From Aphidius gifuensis (lineage: Eukaryota > Arthropoda > Insecta > Hymenoptera > Braconidae), in assembly GCF_014905175.1 (NCBI RefSeq), contig NC_057788.1, positions 1,364,001 to 1,428,000 on the forward strand: a stretch of 64,000 bases of DNA, read 5' to 3'. The notes under the pieces were generated by a model, which was not told the DNA's origin, did not search any database, and was given only the letters and a program-made list of their open reading frames with translations. Shown here one piece after another: positions 45,313 to 58,386 of this stretch. Both the position numbers and the translations under genes were made by a program. Position 1 is the stretch's first letter. Each line of letters begins with the position of its first letter.

Positions 45313-46128
45313 AAATAAACTAATATTATTATTATTTATAATTATTAATTAATTTGTTATATATTTTGAGAGATAAAAAAAAAATTAATTTGTAAAAATC
45401 GTATATTAAATTAAATAAAATTAAGTTAATATTTGTTTTTTGTTTTTCTCGTTGAAAATTTCGATTAATTTATTTTTATTTATGTATTTAATTTATTTGT
45501 CAATAAATAAATAAATAATTAATTGTTGAATTTATTAAAAATTGTTTAAATTATTTTAAATCCTTTATTGTTATTTATTTTTCAAAAAATACTAGTTGCT
45601 TTTTGAAAACAGGGGAAAGTAAAATTAAAAAAATATAAATTTTTTTTTTTCTTTAATTATTAATAAAAAGACATAATTATTTATATAGTAATCAAAATTT
45701 TTATTCACGGTATTTATACAATGATGATTGACAGAATAAAAACTCAAATATCCTCCCAACAAAAAAACAAACAAAAATAAAAATACTCATTTATAATTAA
45801 TTAATTAAACAAAAAGAAAGAAAAAAAAAAAAAAATTATTCAAACCTCAAGTTGTAATGATATTTACAAATTATTATTTAAAAAAATAGAAAGAAAAAAA
45901 AATAATTAAAAGCTAGGAAGAATTACAGATTTGAAAATAAAAAAAAAAAAAATAATAATAATTAATATTATTGTTTTTACACAAATAAAAAAAATAATTG
46001 TCACGAAAAAAAAAAAAAAAAAAAAAAAGAAATTTGTTCTGATTAATTTTTTTTTCTTTTTATCAATGTTTTACAGTTAAATAATTATTAATTATTAATT
46101 TATTAATTAATAAATAATAATAAATAAA
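45313..46128. other. Convergent 3' region
   Basis: AT-rich DNA with poly-A runs between the ends of the junctin-like gene (+) and U2SURP (-). Presumably both 3' untranslated regions. Nothing else seen. Confidence 0.6.
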
Positions 46129-49100
46129 TTAGTACTTGTGTTTATGTCTGTGTTTTCTTGGTGGTGTTGGTGGACTACCAAGACGATGTTTAACATTTGT
46201 TCTTGATGATGATGATGATGATGATGAAGATGGTGGTGGTGGTGGTGACATTGATGGTGATCTTGCACGTCTTTTTCTATCACTACGATCACTTCTTTCA
46301 CTACCAGGTGATCTTCTTGATAACCTTGATGATGAAAATACTGGTGATGGTGATTTACGTATTCTTGGTGGTGATGGTGTTGTTGGTGCACGTTTTTTAT
46401 ATGGTGATCTTGATCTTCTTCTACTACGTGGTGATCTACTACGTGATCTATATCTACTTGTTTTTAATTGTGGTGAATTTGGTGAACCACGTCTTGATCT
46501 ATCACGATAATGTGATGATGGTGAATCTGGTGATGTACTTCTTCTTCTATCACGTCTTTTTTCATCATCTCTTTCAACACTTTTACTTTCTTTTGTGTCT
46601 TTTTCACTCTGCATTGCATACTTGAATTAAAAAAAAAAATAAGATTGAAAAATCAAATCAAATATTAAAAATTAATGAAATCAAATAAATTAATTGTATT
46701 ATTTACCTTTCTAATGAGTTTTTTTCTATAATGTTCAACTTGTGATTGTATTGTCATACCAGATTTAAGTGATCTTCTTCCACTTTCTAATTCATCTTGA
46801 TATTGCATTGTTTTAACTTCAATTTCACGTAAACGTGTACGTCTTTCTTCATTATAATCACGACTTGTTGAATCAATACTAGTATCTTGTGAATTTGAAT
46901 CATCATTATGTTCTAATTCTTCCCATTTACTTGTTGTCATTGCTTGTGCTTCAACTTGATCTGGATCAACTGTTTCCCATCTTGATGGTACAAAACCAGC
47001 AGGCATTGTTAATTTTTTATTATCATTATTTTTATTACGTGAATTATTACGATTATCATCATCCATTGGTATACCATCAATATCATCATCCACTATTACA
47101 AAAATTATATATTAAAAAATTAAGTTAAAATGTAAAAAAATAAAATTCAATTAATTGTATTAATTTCATACTTGGTATTCCATCAATGTCATCATAATGA
47201 TTTGTTGGTTGAGGTGTTAATCCAAGTTTCATAGCACCTTTTAATAATGCAGCACCATCAAGTGGTACACCATCAAGATCTTCATTTTGATCACCATCAA
47301 TATCTGATAATGGTGCACCATCTAAATCATCTTCATTTAATTTATCTGATTCATCATTAATAGCTAATCCTAAAAATGTATTTTGTAATTTTGATAAAAA
47401 ATCACGTGGATATACTGTCCAATCTTCCCAAGCTTTGAACATTCTCATAACACGAATTTTAAAACCTTCAGCTTTTAAACGACCATCAAATTCTTTATGT
47501 GCTTGATGTACTTCACTAAATATATTCATCAAACGTGCTTCAAAACTTAATTAATTTAAAAAACAAAGAAATTAATTTTTTTTTTTTTTTGCATTAAAAA
47601 TTATATTAAAATGAATAAATTAATTAATATTTATTAATAAATATTATTATATAAACTCACGCTTTTCTATATATTGTTGCATTTGTCATTTTAACACCAC
47701 AATTATGTAATATATCTGATATTAAATATAATCGTGCAATTTTTTTATTAACTGGTGTTTGTAGTATTGATAATGATTCAGATATACAATCACATATTTC
47801 TTCAGCAGCTTCAGCATGTTCAATACAAAATATCATAACTTCAGCAACTTTTAAACGTTCTGGTGTTATATTTCTTAATAAATCTTCAAGTCTATCACGT
47901 TGACTATTTGATAAACTTCCTCTTCTTGGTTCTTGTTTTTCTTCAATTTCAACAAGTTCATCAGGCATACCTTGAGTCCATGGATTCATTGGTGGTGGTC
48001 GCCAAACACTTCCACCTTTGAACATTCTAAAATCATCAACTTGCCATTCTTTTTGACAATCACCCTGAAGTATTGAATATAATTTCCAACGATAATACGT
48101 ATGAGCTGGTGAATAATTTTCAAATAAAAATCTGTCAAACATAAAAACAAATTAATTCATCATTTCTTATTTATTATAATTATAATTATAATTTTCATTT
48201 ACCTAAACATTGGATTACTTATTTCACGATTCATGATCATTGCTTCAAACATTGGACCTTCTCTTATGACAAATTCAACCATTCTATGTATCAACATGAC
48301 TAAGTTCCTATAATTTATAATTTCATTATAATAAAAATACACAATTAAATATAATTATCATTATTTATTATTGGCCCTTTGAAAGATGGAAGTCTCCATC
48401 GATGGACTCGTATTTATAGCGAGTATTAAAAATAAATTAAAAATATAAAAATTCACAATGTCAAAATAATTCAAATAATACTTACAATTATTTTGTCAAT
48501 TAAATTAATAAGAATAATTGTTTTTCTTTTTTTTTTTTTTTTAAATGTATTAATGATTGAAAATAACAAAAAAAATAAAAGTAATATGAAATAAATATAA
48601 ATTTAAAAGAAGATGTGATAATTGTAAATTTGTTATTTTGGAAAAACAAAGAAATACCTTTCCGTTGGAATAACCACTTTGACAACAGCATTCTGCAATA
48701 TCTGTCAAGGTCCAGATGAGACAAACAGATTAATTGATGAATCATGGCCAAATGTTGATGCCCAATATGCCAATATGCGCCAACGAGTGTACGTACGCCG
48801 ACAAGTTCATTTATAACACAATTTTTAAATGTGGATTAGATTAATTCATTTTCTTCTTGTTAATTTGTTTTTTTTTTTTTTATAATAAATATCCATTTTT
48901 TTATTTCTTCAAAACACTAGTGTCTTTATTTTTTTTTATATTAATATCACTTTTTTTTTGTTTTCAACTTACCAATATTTATTTATTGACACTTTTTTTA
49001 AATTCAATCAAACAATTAATAATTGAAGAGAATTTTTTTTTTTTTTTTGATTTGTTTAAAAATTAATTGTTAAATATATATAAAAAATAAAAAAAATATT

Positions 49101-51088
49101 CTTTTTTTTTTTTTATTTCTTACATTAGTTAATAATTTTACCTTTTCAAAGTTTTCCTTTTCCTCTGGGTCCGCACTCTGGAGATGGCGGATACGTGGTA
49201 TCTGAGATTACGTATCAAAACATGGTTATACGATTCCAATAAATTATCAAAAAAAAATTTTTAATTTGTCGATGATTATTATGTTGATTTATAGAAAAAA
49301 AAAACAAAAAAAAAATGTATAAATAATTTAAATATTTTTTTTTGTTCACTTGATAATTGTGACGTTTATATTAATTTTAGAATTTAACAAAAATATGGTT
49401 GCTGGCAACTAGTCCATCGGAGACTTCCTCCTCTAAATGCTCGTAATCTCTTTTTTTTTATTATTAAATTAAACTCGCGAGTTATATTTTAATTTTTTTG
49501 TTAATTAAAAAGACAATAAAAAGAGTCTTGTGTTAATGATAAATGAAATTAATTAAAAAAAAAAAAACGATGTGTTAATGTTATTTTTGAATTTAAAAAA
49601 AAAAAAAAGAGAGAATCATCATTAAAGCCAAATTTAATTGAAAAAAGTGATTGAGCTTTATTTTTTATATTTTTTTTATTTATAATAATACCCTTAAAAT
49701 GATTTAACTGTGATACCTTGTGTCTGTCACGACGATGTGGTTGAGCATTGAATGGAAGTCCTGATGGTGGTGGTGGTTGAGTCAATTCCATAAGTGCTGG
49801 TGGTACGTATATTGGATATGGTGGTATTGGAACACTTTTACCCCAACCGAGTTTCATCTCATACTGCATTATATCACGACCTGTATCATCAAACAAAAAT
49901 AGTTATTAACACTATTATCATTAGCAAAATAACTAATTGATTCATCTAATTTTATCACCAATTAAATGATGAATCTAAATTAAATTATGTTTGAAAAATT
50001 AACATACCATTTAAATTTTTAAGAGCACGTTCACCATCTTTACGACTCATAAATGCAACAAAACCACAATTTCGTTGACGTGCTTTTTCTTCATCACTTC
50101 TTGGCCACATTATTTTAATACTTGCCAATGGTCCAAATTTACCAAATATTTCCATCAATTGTTGTTCAGTTATCTATCAATTAAATTATAAATTTTTATC
50201 ATTCAATTTAAACTTAAATAATTAATTAAAATAAAAACAATACAAACCTTTGGATTTAGATTACCAAGGTATAAATTTGTCGTGTTTGGATCACCATTAT
50301 CAAAAGAACCATCTAAAAATTTAATCAACAAATATATCAATTATTGTTTCATCATTAATAATTAATTAATTAATAGTAATTATTGTACCTTCAACTGATT
50401 TAAGTGCAGCCATCATTGGATCTTCACTTTGTGTTGATATAACAGTTTTAACAACACCTTTATATTTATGTCGTTCTTCTCTTTCTTCTTGTATCATTTT
50501 AAGTTCTTCTTTAAATAATTCTAAATTACTTTTTTTTTTTTCACCTTCTTTTTTTTTCTTTCCAAGTCTATCATTTTTTCTATCATTTGAACCAAGAAGT
50601 TTTGCATATTCTTGTGCTTGTTCAGCTGATGAACGACTATCAACAAGTTCAGATAATTTCGATTGTGGTTTATATAATTTTCCTTTTTCTCTAGTATCTT
50701 CTTGTCTTTTACCAGCATCATATGTACCAGCTTTAACCCATACTTTACTTGTTGTTTTATTTGGTGTTTCTTGAAATGTTGCAACAAATTCTTCAAATGC
50801 TTGTGCTGCTGCTTGTTCTTGTTCTTTTTTTCTTTGATCTTCAACTTCTTTTTTACTCATTGGACGTTTACCCATTGTACCAATTGAAAATGCTTTGAGC
50901 TTTTGCTCAGCAATTTGCTAATAATAATAATCATAAAAATAATAATAATAATAATAACAATAATAAAAATACACGTCAGTCTTTGTATTGTGATGTTAGT
51001 TAATATAAATTGATTATTTTTTAATGTTGTTTAACTTATAGCAAATTTTAATTTCAATAAATACCTTTAATATTGCTTTATCTGCCAT
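46129..51088 (-). CDS. U2SURP: U2 snRNP-associated SURP-motif protein (SR140)
   Basis: Twelve exons join in phase: 51065-51088, 50389-50917, 50248-50312, 50008-50173, 49717-49880, 49142-49201, 48658-48701, 48203-48307, 47661-48131, 47172-47545, 46707-47092 and 46129-46620, giving 959 residues (human ~1,029). Order: LKAFSIG N-terminal motif; coiled basic region (KKKSNLELFKEELK); RRM (~190-275: LYLGNLNP, RNCGFVAFM); PPPPSGLPFNAQP linker; SURP module (~350-405: LIHRMVEFVIREGPMFEAMI); CID (~450-600); DLDGAPL/DIDGIPM repeats; cwf21-like helix (REIEVKTMQYQDELESGRR); Arg/Ser-rich tail. Two exons (60 and 44 nt) are too small to stand out but supply NFEK and VVKVVIPTER, well conserved in the family. 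Nuclear splicing factor of the U2 snRNP. Confidence 0.95.
48371..48425 (+). other. GC-richer island in U2SURP intron
   Basis: It contains GGAAGTCTCCATCGATGGAC and an ACTCG/CGAGT hairpin. The GGAAGTCTCC...GATGGACT core recurs on the opposite strand at 49391-49445 in another intron of the same gene. Unassigned; it could be a short dispersed repeat. Confidence 0.4.
49391..49445 (-). other. GC-richer island in another U2SURP intron
   Basis: On the minus strand it carries GGAAGTCTCCGATGGACTAG, matching the core at 48371-48425 apart from a three-base gap. It is flanked by poly-T and is not part of any in-phase U2SURP exon I can build. Confidence 0.4.
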
Positions 51089-51899
51089 TTTGATGGTAAA
51101 ATAACACAATAAATTAACAATAAAGCTAACCTAAAAAATTTTTTGAAGATGCATCCTTCAATAGAGAAAGATAAAATATAAACTGATTGTTTTGATGGTT
51201 GACCGTGTTGGAGGATGTCGCTGTAATCAATTATTATTATTATTTGTTTTTTTTCTTTGAATTGAATGTTGTTGTTGTTGTTTTTTATAAAAAAAAATAC
51301 AAGTGGGAATTATTATAAACTAGATTAATTAATTATTAAATAAAGAGGATTTTTTTCGCAATTATTTTTTAGTCAATAATTATTAATTGAATCTAAGAAA
51401 ACAATTTTATATTAATTTTATTTGAAATTATAAAATGGAAAAATTTAAAGTTTTAATTTGTTAATAATAATTTCGGGTGTTGTTATTAATAAAAATATAA
51501 ATTTTTCAAATTTAATATGTATTTTATTTTTTAATTATACACATGGAAATATTACAATTTTAATAAATGCATTTGATATTATCGAATTTTGCTCAAAAGG
51601 CACAATCGACTAAAATTTATTATATCTAAATCAGCTAGATAATTCAGTTTCCAATATTATTATAATTTTAAATTTTTGTATATAAAAAAAGTTGAATAAA
51701 TTATTGAAAAAGATTAAATATTATAAATGAAGAAAAAAAAAAAAATATAAACAATAAAATTGTGATAACAAAAAACATTGACCACCAAAAGATGAAATGA
51801 AGAATATTTTTTTTTTCTGTTTTTTCTGTTTTGCATTCACTTTTTCAGTGAATAAATAATTATTAATAAATTTATCAGGATATATTTAAGTTGTTAATT
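51089..51899. other. Spacer between U2SURP start and Mlc-c end
   Basis: Presumed U2SURP promoter side (51089-51300, slightly less AT-rich) and the Mlc-c 3' untranslated region. No gene or repeat recognised. Confidence 0.6.
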
Positions 51900-53183
51900 T
51901 TAACCACACATAACTTGACGAACAAATTCTTCGTAATTTATGTTACCCTGGGAGTCTTCATGTCCAGCAAGAAGTGTTTCAACTTCTTCGTCACTCAATT
52001 TTTCGCCTGTATAAAAAAACACAAAAATAAAATTAATAAACATTTATTTAAATAAATAAACAAAATAAAAAAATTCTTTTTTTTTTTTTCAATTATTAAT
52101 AAGTAAATATAATTTAAGTTTAATCAATAAAAAAACATACCAAGAGTTGTTAAAAGGTGTCTCAATTCAGCTGATGAAATAAAACCATTTCCATCTTTAT
52201 CGAAATGACGTAATCCTTCAATAAAATCATCAGCAGTATCAGAAGTACGTGCTTTACTTATTGCCTGATATATTGGTAAAAAAACTTCAAAACTAACACG
52301 CTCATCTGGTTTATGTTGATGAGTAAATTTTTTAACATCTGATTCTGTTGGATTTTGTCCAAGTGCACGTAATGCATCACCAATTTGTGACACATGAATT
52401 TTTCCATCACCACGACTGTCAAATAATTGGAATGCCTCATGGAATTCTAGTAGAAAAAAATTATTAAAATTATTATTACTACCTCAACAACAAGCTTGTA
52501 TTGTTTATTCAAGTTTTGCATCAACAAAATTTTAGCTCATTATTAATCCAGTATGATAAATCAATTTTTTTACTCCAAAGAAATTCACAATAAATTACCA
52601 TCCATTGATGAAAGCATTCTATTTGTAATTTCTTGATAACTAACATACCCGTACATTTTAAAAATAGATAAATAAATAAATTTTTAAACAATAATTATCT
52701 AAAAGAACTGAAATCTTCACGATACAAATTCAAACTGTCTTTGTATTTTTTTTCTACAACTTAAAAACTTGCAGAAAAATAAATAAAAAAGTTGATCTCA
52801 TCGAGGGTCAACAAGGTAACTTAATGTATATGTTGTAATTTTTTTTTTTTTAAATAATTCCTTTTACAGTAAAACGTAAAAGGTAATGTTTAATAATTTC
52901 AACTAAATATGTTGATACATGAAGAGAGGGACTGGGGCGTGTTAAAAAAGGCAATGACAATCTTGACCTCAATTAAACACACCAAGTAAGCAAAAAAATA
53001 ATAATATTATTTTAAAAAAAAAATTATGTGTCTCTTACCAGCCAATTGATCCTCAGAATATGATGCCTAAAATTAAATTAAATAATTATTTTAGATAGAA
53101 ATTTTTTTTTTAATAATTGTGATGACACATTATAACCTCAAAATAAATTTTTACATTTTTTAATGTTAAAATTGACTCACCAT
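51900..53183 (-). CDS. Mlc-c: Cytoplasmic (non-muscle) myosin essential light chain
   Basis: Exons 53181-53183 (ATG alone), 53039-53066, 52141-52446 and 51900-52006 join in phase to 147 residues, the usual Mlc-c length. The chain begins MASYSEDQLAEFHEAFQLFD. It contains the family motifs RALGQNPTESDVKK, FEVFLPIYQAISKA and FIEGLRHFDKDGNGFIS, and ends NYEEFVRQVMCG. EF-hand folds are present, but most loops have lost ligand residues, as is normal for essential light chains. The protein clamps the first IQ motif of non-muscle myosin II and unconventional myosins. An alternative first exon lies at 52599-52656. Confidence 0.95.
52599..52656 (-). other. Mlc-c: Alternative first coding exon of Mlc-c
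   Basis: It starts with ATG at 52656 and encodes MYGYVSYQEITNRMLSSMD plus one base, then has a GTAATT donor. The phase equals that of the regular exon 2, so splicing to 52446 gives ...SSMDEFHEAFQLFD and a 156-residue isoform. It sits inside the intron after the regular exon 2. Its own promoter would be needed. Confidence 0.5.
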
Positions 53184-53939
53184 TGTTAATGTTTTTATTG
53201 TTTTTTTATATTATTTAACAAATTGACGTTTGTTATAAATTATTGATAATTATTTTGTTAATTTTATAATATTTGTTAATTTTTTTTAACAAAAAATCTG
53301 CTGCTCCTGCTTGTAAATGTCTAAAATGTTTTTTTTTTTTTATGATCTTTTTGTATTTTTTTTTTTTTTTCTTGGTGACGCACTATTTGTATTTTCCAAC
53401 GCCAGAGGCTTATCACATGAGTCACCTGAATTCCAGTGTCTTCCTTTCACCTAATATGGTAATTTTTAAAAACAACAACAATTTATTATTGATAAAGTTA
53501 GTCTATTTTTAAAAAAACATTTATTCAATTTAAAAAAAAAAATTAATCAATTTAATCAATTGTAAATAAACTTGTGTTTTTTTTTTTTTTAACAAAAACA
53601 ACAACAATAATAATAATAAAAAACAACAATGTGACTGGTGGCTCTACCTGTAAAATATTTGCATTAATTTGTTTCAATTTGTTTATTTACATTTGACATC
53701 AACAAAAAATAAAAAATTACTCCAAATTATTCATACATAAATTAAATTTGTTTACATAATTATTTGAATTGTTTTTATTTATACACTGAGATTTTATTTA
53801 TTCGATGTTAATAATAAATTAATGTAAATTGTGAACAAAAGAAAAAAAATAAATTAAAATGGTGTTATTAATGGTGAGCAATTGATATAATAATAATTAC
53901 AATTATTTTTTAAATTACAGAGGTAAAAATTTGTACAAT
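53184..53939. other. Mlc-c 5' flank and WDSUB1 3' flank
   Basis: A less AT-rich stretch at 53390-53460 may belong to the Mlc-c promoter or an untranslated exon. The rest is poly-T and AT-rich. No gene seen. Confidence 0.55.
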
Positions 53940-56900
53940 TTATTCATCTGTTCCATCACCATGAAGGAGAGAACATATTGCATATCTTAATTGTACTGCT
54001 GGTGTAAATGATGTGTCATCAAGTGATTCATTCGTCATTGGGCTTGTATATTTACCACATAAAAACCACTCATTGATTGCTGCTTTTTCATAAATAAAAC
54101 CATCTGTAAATTAAAATCAACAAACATTTAATTATCAAGTAATACATGTTATTGGAAAAATTGTGGTAATTTTTTTCTACCAGAACATTTAACTGGTTCT
54201 CTCATAATTTCATGTGTTATTGGACAAAGAAATTCATGTGGTATATCAACATCTTCAATATTATCATCATGATTTGAATCTTGTTTTTTAAGCCAGTACA
54301 AATGTTTTTTAAACAATTCCATTATCTGCAATTAGATAATTAATTAATAATATAAAGCTAACAAAATAATTATTCAATAATTACTTGTTCATCTTCATAT
54401 ATTTTTAATCTAGCAATTAATATTTGTTCTGGTACTGATAGTAAAAGTCTTCCACTTAAATGCATTGTAATAACTTGGCTTTCTAAATTACCAAGATTAA
54501 TTTCATTTAACCATTTAATAACATCTTCAGTTGTCCAATCAAGTACTTTACGTTTATTACTACGTAAACGATCAATTAAATTACTTTGTGATACAAGTTG
54601 TTGTGGTAAACGCCATACTGCAATTGTTTTATCAAGTGCACCAGTTGCAAATAATGATGTATCACCAGAAAAATCACAACATGTTACTAAACTTTCATGA
54701 TGCTCCAAAACATGAAGACAAACACCAGAATTCTAAAATTTAAAATCATTATATATTTAATATTAAATAATAATTATTGAAAAACTTACAACACTCCATA
54801 AACGTGCTGTTCTATCAGTTGCAACACTTCCAAGTATTTCACCATGCATTGGTGCAAATTTAACATCCATAACATTACCACCATGGCCATTTAATACACG
54901 TCTTTCTCTGTATGATATTGCACTAACTGTTCTTGATCTATCTGGTGAATAATCAGACTCAAATGTATCACTACTTTCTTCCATTTGTATCATTATTTGC
55001 CATAGTTTTACCAATGAATCATTTCCACATGTTGCAAGTGCATAACTTGATGAATATCTGTCTGCTGATGCTTGTCTCATTCCTTAAATGATAAAAGAAT
55101 ATGCATTTGTTTTCTTTTCATATGCTTGTTGAGTTAATAAATACCAGGTACAAGAAATGGTGATGATGCTGCACTAAAATCACAACCTTGAACACCAAGA
55201 TCATGAGCATCAACAACAATAATTGCTGATGAATCAGCTTCAACAGCAAATATTCTCCATGTACCTTCACTACAAGCTGTTACAATATACTTTGAATCTG
55301 GTGTAAATGCAAGAGCATTTACTGAATCAGCATGTCCTTCAAATGTTCTATAATTATTTAATTAAATTAATATTATTAATTATTTAAATTAATTATATAT
55401 TTATTTACTTTAGCTCTTCCAATGTATTTGTATCCCAAAGTGTTGTTTTTTCATCATCACCAGCTGTTGCTATTTTAGAACTATCTGGTGACCAACGACA
55501 TACACGAATACCAGAACCAGAATTAACAAATGATCCTCTTGCTTGTTCACCACTCTATTAATTTTTAAACATTTTAAATATAATATAAATTAAATTTTTT
55601 ATTATTTAATTTACCTCTGTATCCCAAAGCATTGTTGTACCATCAAGTGAACATGATGCAAGCATATCACCACATGGACTAAATTCAACATAATTAACAC
55701 TATATTTATGTCCATCAATTGGACTAAAAGTTTTTTCATTAAATTTCATTTCAATTGTCATTGTTTCTTCATTTTTTTCTTCTTCAATTTTCCATACTCT
55801 TACCATTTTATCACTACAAAGATACAAAAACAACAACGAAAATTTAATAAATGTATAAATATAAATTAGTTTATGTAATCAACGCACCCTGATGCTGATG
55901 CCATCATTTGATTTCCATGAAATCCAACACTATTAACAGCTCCACCATGATCATCAAGAGTCAATAATAAATTAACATCATTTTCTGATGTTTCAGCATA
56001 ACGTACACAATTTTTTTCCTAAAATTAAAGGTACATATGTAAAAAAAAAATAATTCAATTAAATAAATGTTGATGATTTTGATATAATTAGCTATACTTG
56101 TTGATTATTGTCATTGTCATTGTTGGCATGTCTTGTTGGACTACAATGTTTAACAATACTTGAATCAATTGTTAAATTATTACCAGTTAAATCCCAAACA
56201 ATAACACTACGATCATTTGAACCAGTTGCAAGTAATGTACCATCACGTGAAAATGCACAACAAGCAACATATCTTTTATGACCAACTAATGCTGATACCA
56301 TTTTTCCACTTTCCTAATAATATTATTGTATTAATGTTTTTTTAATTGATGAATTAATTAAGTTACTTACTGTTTCCCAGATGACTGTTGTTTTATCAAG
56401 ACCACTGCTGGCAATGTATGAACCACTTGAATTAAATCTAACACAAGTCAATGCACTACTGTGTTTTTCTAATACTTTTGATAATACTAAACTTGCCATT
56501 GTTGGAAATAATTCATTTTTACCCTGTACAACACGTACTTCCCATAATTTAACATAATGATCATTACCACATGTTACTAGTTGAAATATTTTCTCTAATA
56601 TTTCAGCATCTGTAAAATTAAATTGAATTTTTAATTATAAAATTTAATTAGCTAATTGAATTGTATTTATTTGTTTTACTTGAAACTATTATTTTTGATG
56701 AAAAATCACTGCTAACAACACCAAGATCATGTGCATCATCAACAGTTGCAAATACATTAATTGTACTTGTTAAATTTGTAACAGCTGAATCAACAATTTC
56801 ATGTACTGAAAAAAAATTTAATACACCAAATGTACATGTTGTTAATAGCCAATTTGAATCTGGTGTAAATGAACAACTTTGTACAGCTCCTTCATGTTGT

Positions 56901-58386
56901 TGAAATGATCTTTAAATAAAATTTAAAAATATAAATTATATATTGTGTTTTTTATTTTTATTTTTTAATATTACCTTATGAGATTTCTACGAACTAAATC
57001 CCAAAGACAAACTTGTCCATTGTCACCTGATGTTACGAGAAATGTTGAATCTGGTGAAAATTTACAAACACGTACTGATTCACCACCAGGTTGTACCATT
57101 GTATGAATTTTTGAGCCAGTCTTAAATAAAAGAATAAACATAATTATGTAATTATTATGAATAATGAATTTGTAATTTTTTAAATTACCCGCAAGTTCCA
57201 TAATTGTGTTGTGCCATCAATACTTGAAGTTGCAAGCATTGTTGATTGTGGACTGACTTTAACACATGTTACACCATATTTATGACCCATTAATGGTGAA
57301 TATGGTAATTCAGTGTATCCAGTACCAGTTTGCCATTCCCATACTCTAACACGTTTATCTCTAAATAATTATAATTAATATATTAATTGATTAATATTTA
57401 GAATGAAAATGAAGACAGTTTATGGAGGCAAAAAAAAAAATAAAAACTTATATTTATAAATCGTGGAAATAAAAATATTTCCAACAGAAATTTTCATGAA
57501 ATTATGCATCTATAATTTAATCAATAGTTCAATATAATTATCTTTAAAATTTTGAGAATGAATTTCAATTATTTTTATTTTTTTTGCAGTTTTATAATTT
57601 GCCATTACTTGCAGAAAAAATTTATTATTTTTCGCTGCGGGTCATATTGGTTAAAAAAAATATTTCTAAATAAAATTTTCATGAAATTATTGTTCTATTA
57701 TTTGAACAACACTTAAATATAATTATCCTAAAAGTTTTAAAATTTAATTTCAATTATTTTTATTTTTTTTTGCAATTTTTCGTTTTTCTAAAATTTGCTA
57801 TTTTTCCCAAAAGACATCATAATATAAAAAAAATATTTCTAAGAAAAAATTTCATAAAATTATTGTTCTAATATTTAAACAACACTAAAATATAATTATT
57901 CTAAAATTTTTACAAATTAATTTTAATTATTTATATTTTTTTTTTTCAATTTTATAAACAGCTAGAACCTCCCTGCGAAACCGTGGGGTTTTCGATGAAG
58001 GTTCTGCTAATGAAAAAAACATTTCTAAGTAAAACTTTCACAAAATTATTGTTCTATTATTTAAACAACACTAAAATATAATTGTCCTAAAATTTATATA
58101 AATTAATTTAAATAATTTCTATTTTTTTTTTACAATTTAACTAATAAAAGAAAAAAAAATAAATAAAAAAAAATAAAGAATAATATTAAGCAATAAAAAT
58201 AAAAATAATATTTCAACTGAATAAAAAAATGAAATAAAAAATGAAATAAAAAAAGTAATATATATATATAATTTACCCAGATCCAGTAACTAGAATACAA
58301 TCACCAGCAAAATCAACACTATTAACATCACTCTGATACATTGTCAAAACTTGAAGTGGATGAACATCCTCCATCATTGTTTTCAT
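53940..58386 (-). CDS. WDSUB1: WDSUB1-type WD40-SAM-U-box protein with duplicated propeller
   Basis: Fourteen exons join in phase to 913 residues: 58277-58386, 57189-57360, 56975-57120, 56680-56909, 56371-56609, 56098-56313, 55888-56018, 55615-55813, 55409-55554, 55145-55347, 54790-55082, 54385-54732, 54181-54325 and 53940-54103. Two homologous WD40 sets (1-~371 and ~372-740) are followed by a SAM domain (~759-815, LDWTTEDVIKWLNEINLG) and a U-box (~838-910, IPHEFLCPITHEIMREPVKC). Human WDSUB1 has 476 residues and one propeller. Both WD sets contain GDK.VRVW, the DG-TT-LW motif, R-VC-SPDS and DDAHDLGV or VDAHDLGV. The U-box predicts E2 binding and ubiquitin ligase activity; substrates are unknown. 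Frame is continuous across the junction (NNQQ-EKNC), so one transcript is likely but unproven. Confidence 0.9.
57475..58140. repeat. Four ~180-bp tandem repeat copies in WDSUB1 intron 1
   Basis: Units start near 57480, 57668, 57845 and 58028. Each carries a TTTCATGAAATTATTGTTCT-like head, an AACAACACTAAAATATAATT-like middle and a T-rich tail ending in a TTTTTTGCAATTTT-like string. The first copy is the most diverged. The short spacers between copies differ. Confidence 0.75.
57964..58005. other. Nested GC-richer hairpin inside the intron repeat
   Basis: The outer arms AGAACCT (57964-57970) and AGGTTCT (57999-58005) enclose inner arms CGAAACC (57976-57982) and GGTTTTCG (57987-57994). It occurs in one spacer only and stands out from the AT-rich repeat. 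Confidence 0.55.

Noticed and set aside
46107..46625. His-rich, Asp-rich and Val/Tyr-rich frames over the last U2SURP exon
   Set aside because: They are out-of-frame or antisense readings of the Arg/Ser-rich tail.
48500..48751. 83-codon minus-strand frame in a U2SURP intron
   Set aside because: It overlaps the true 44-nt exon in a different frame; the in-phase reading gives the conserved VVKVVIPTER.
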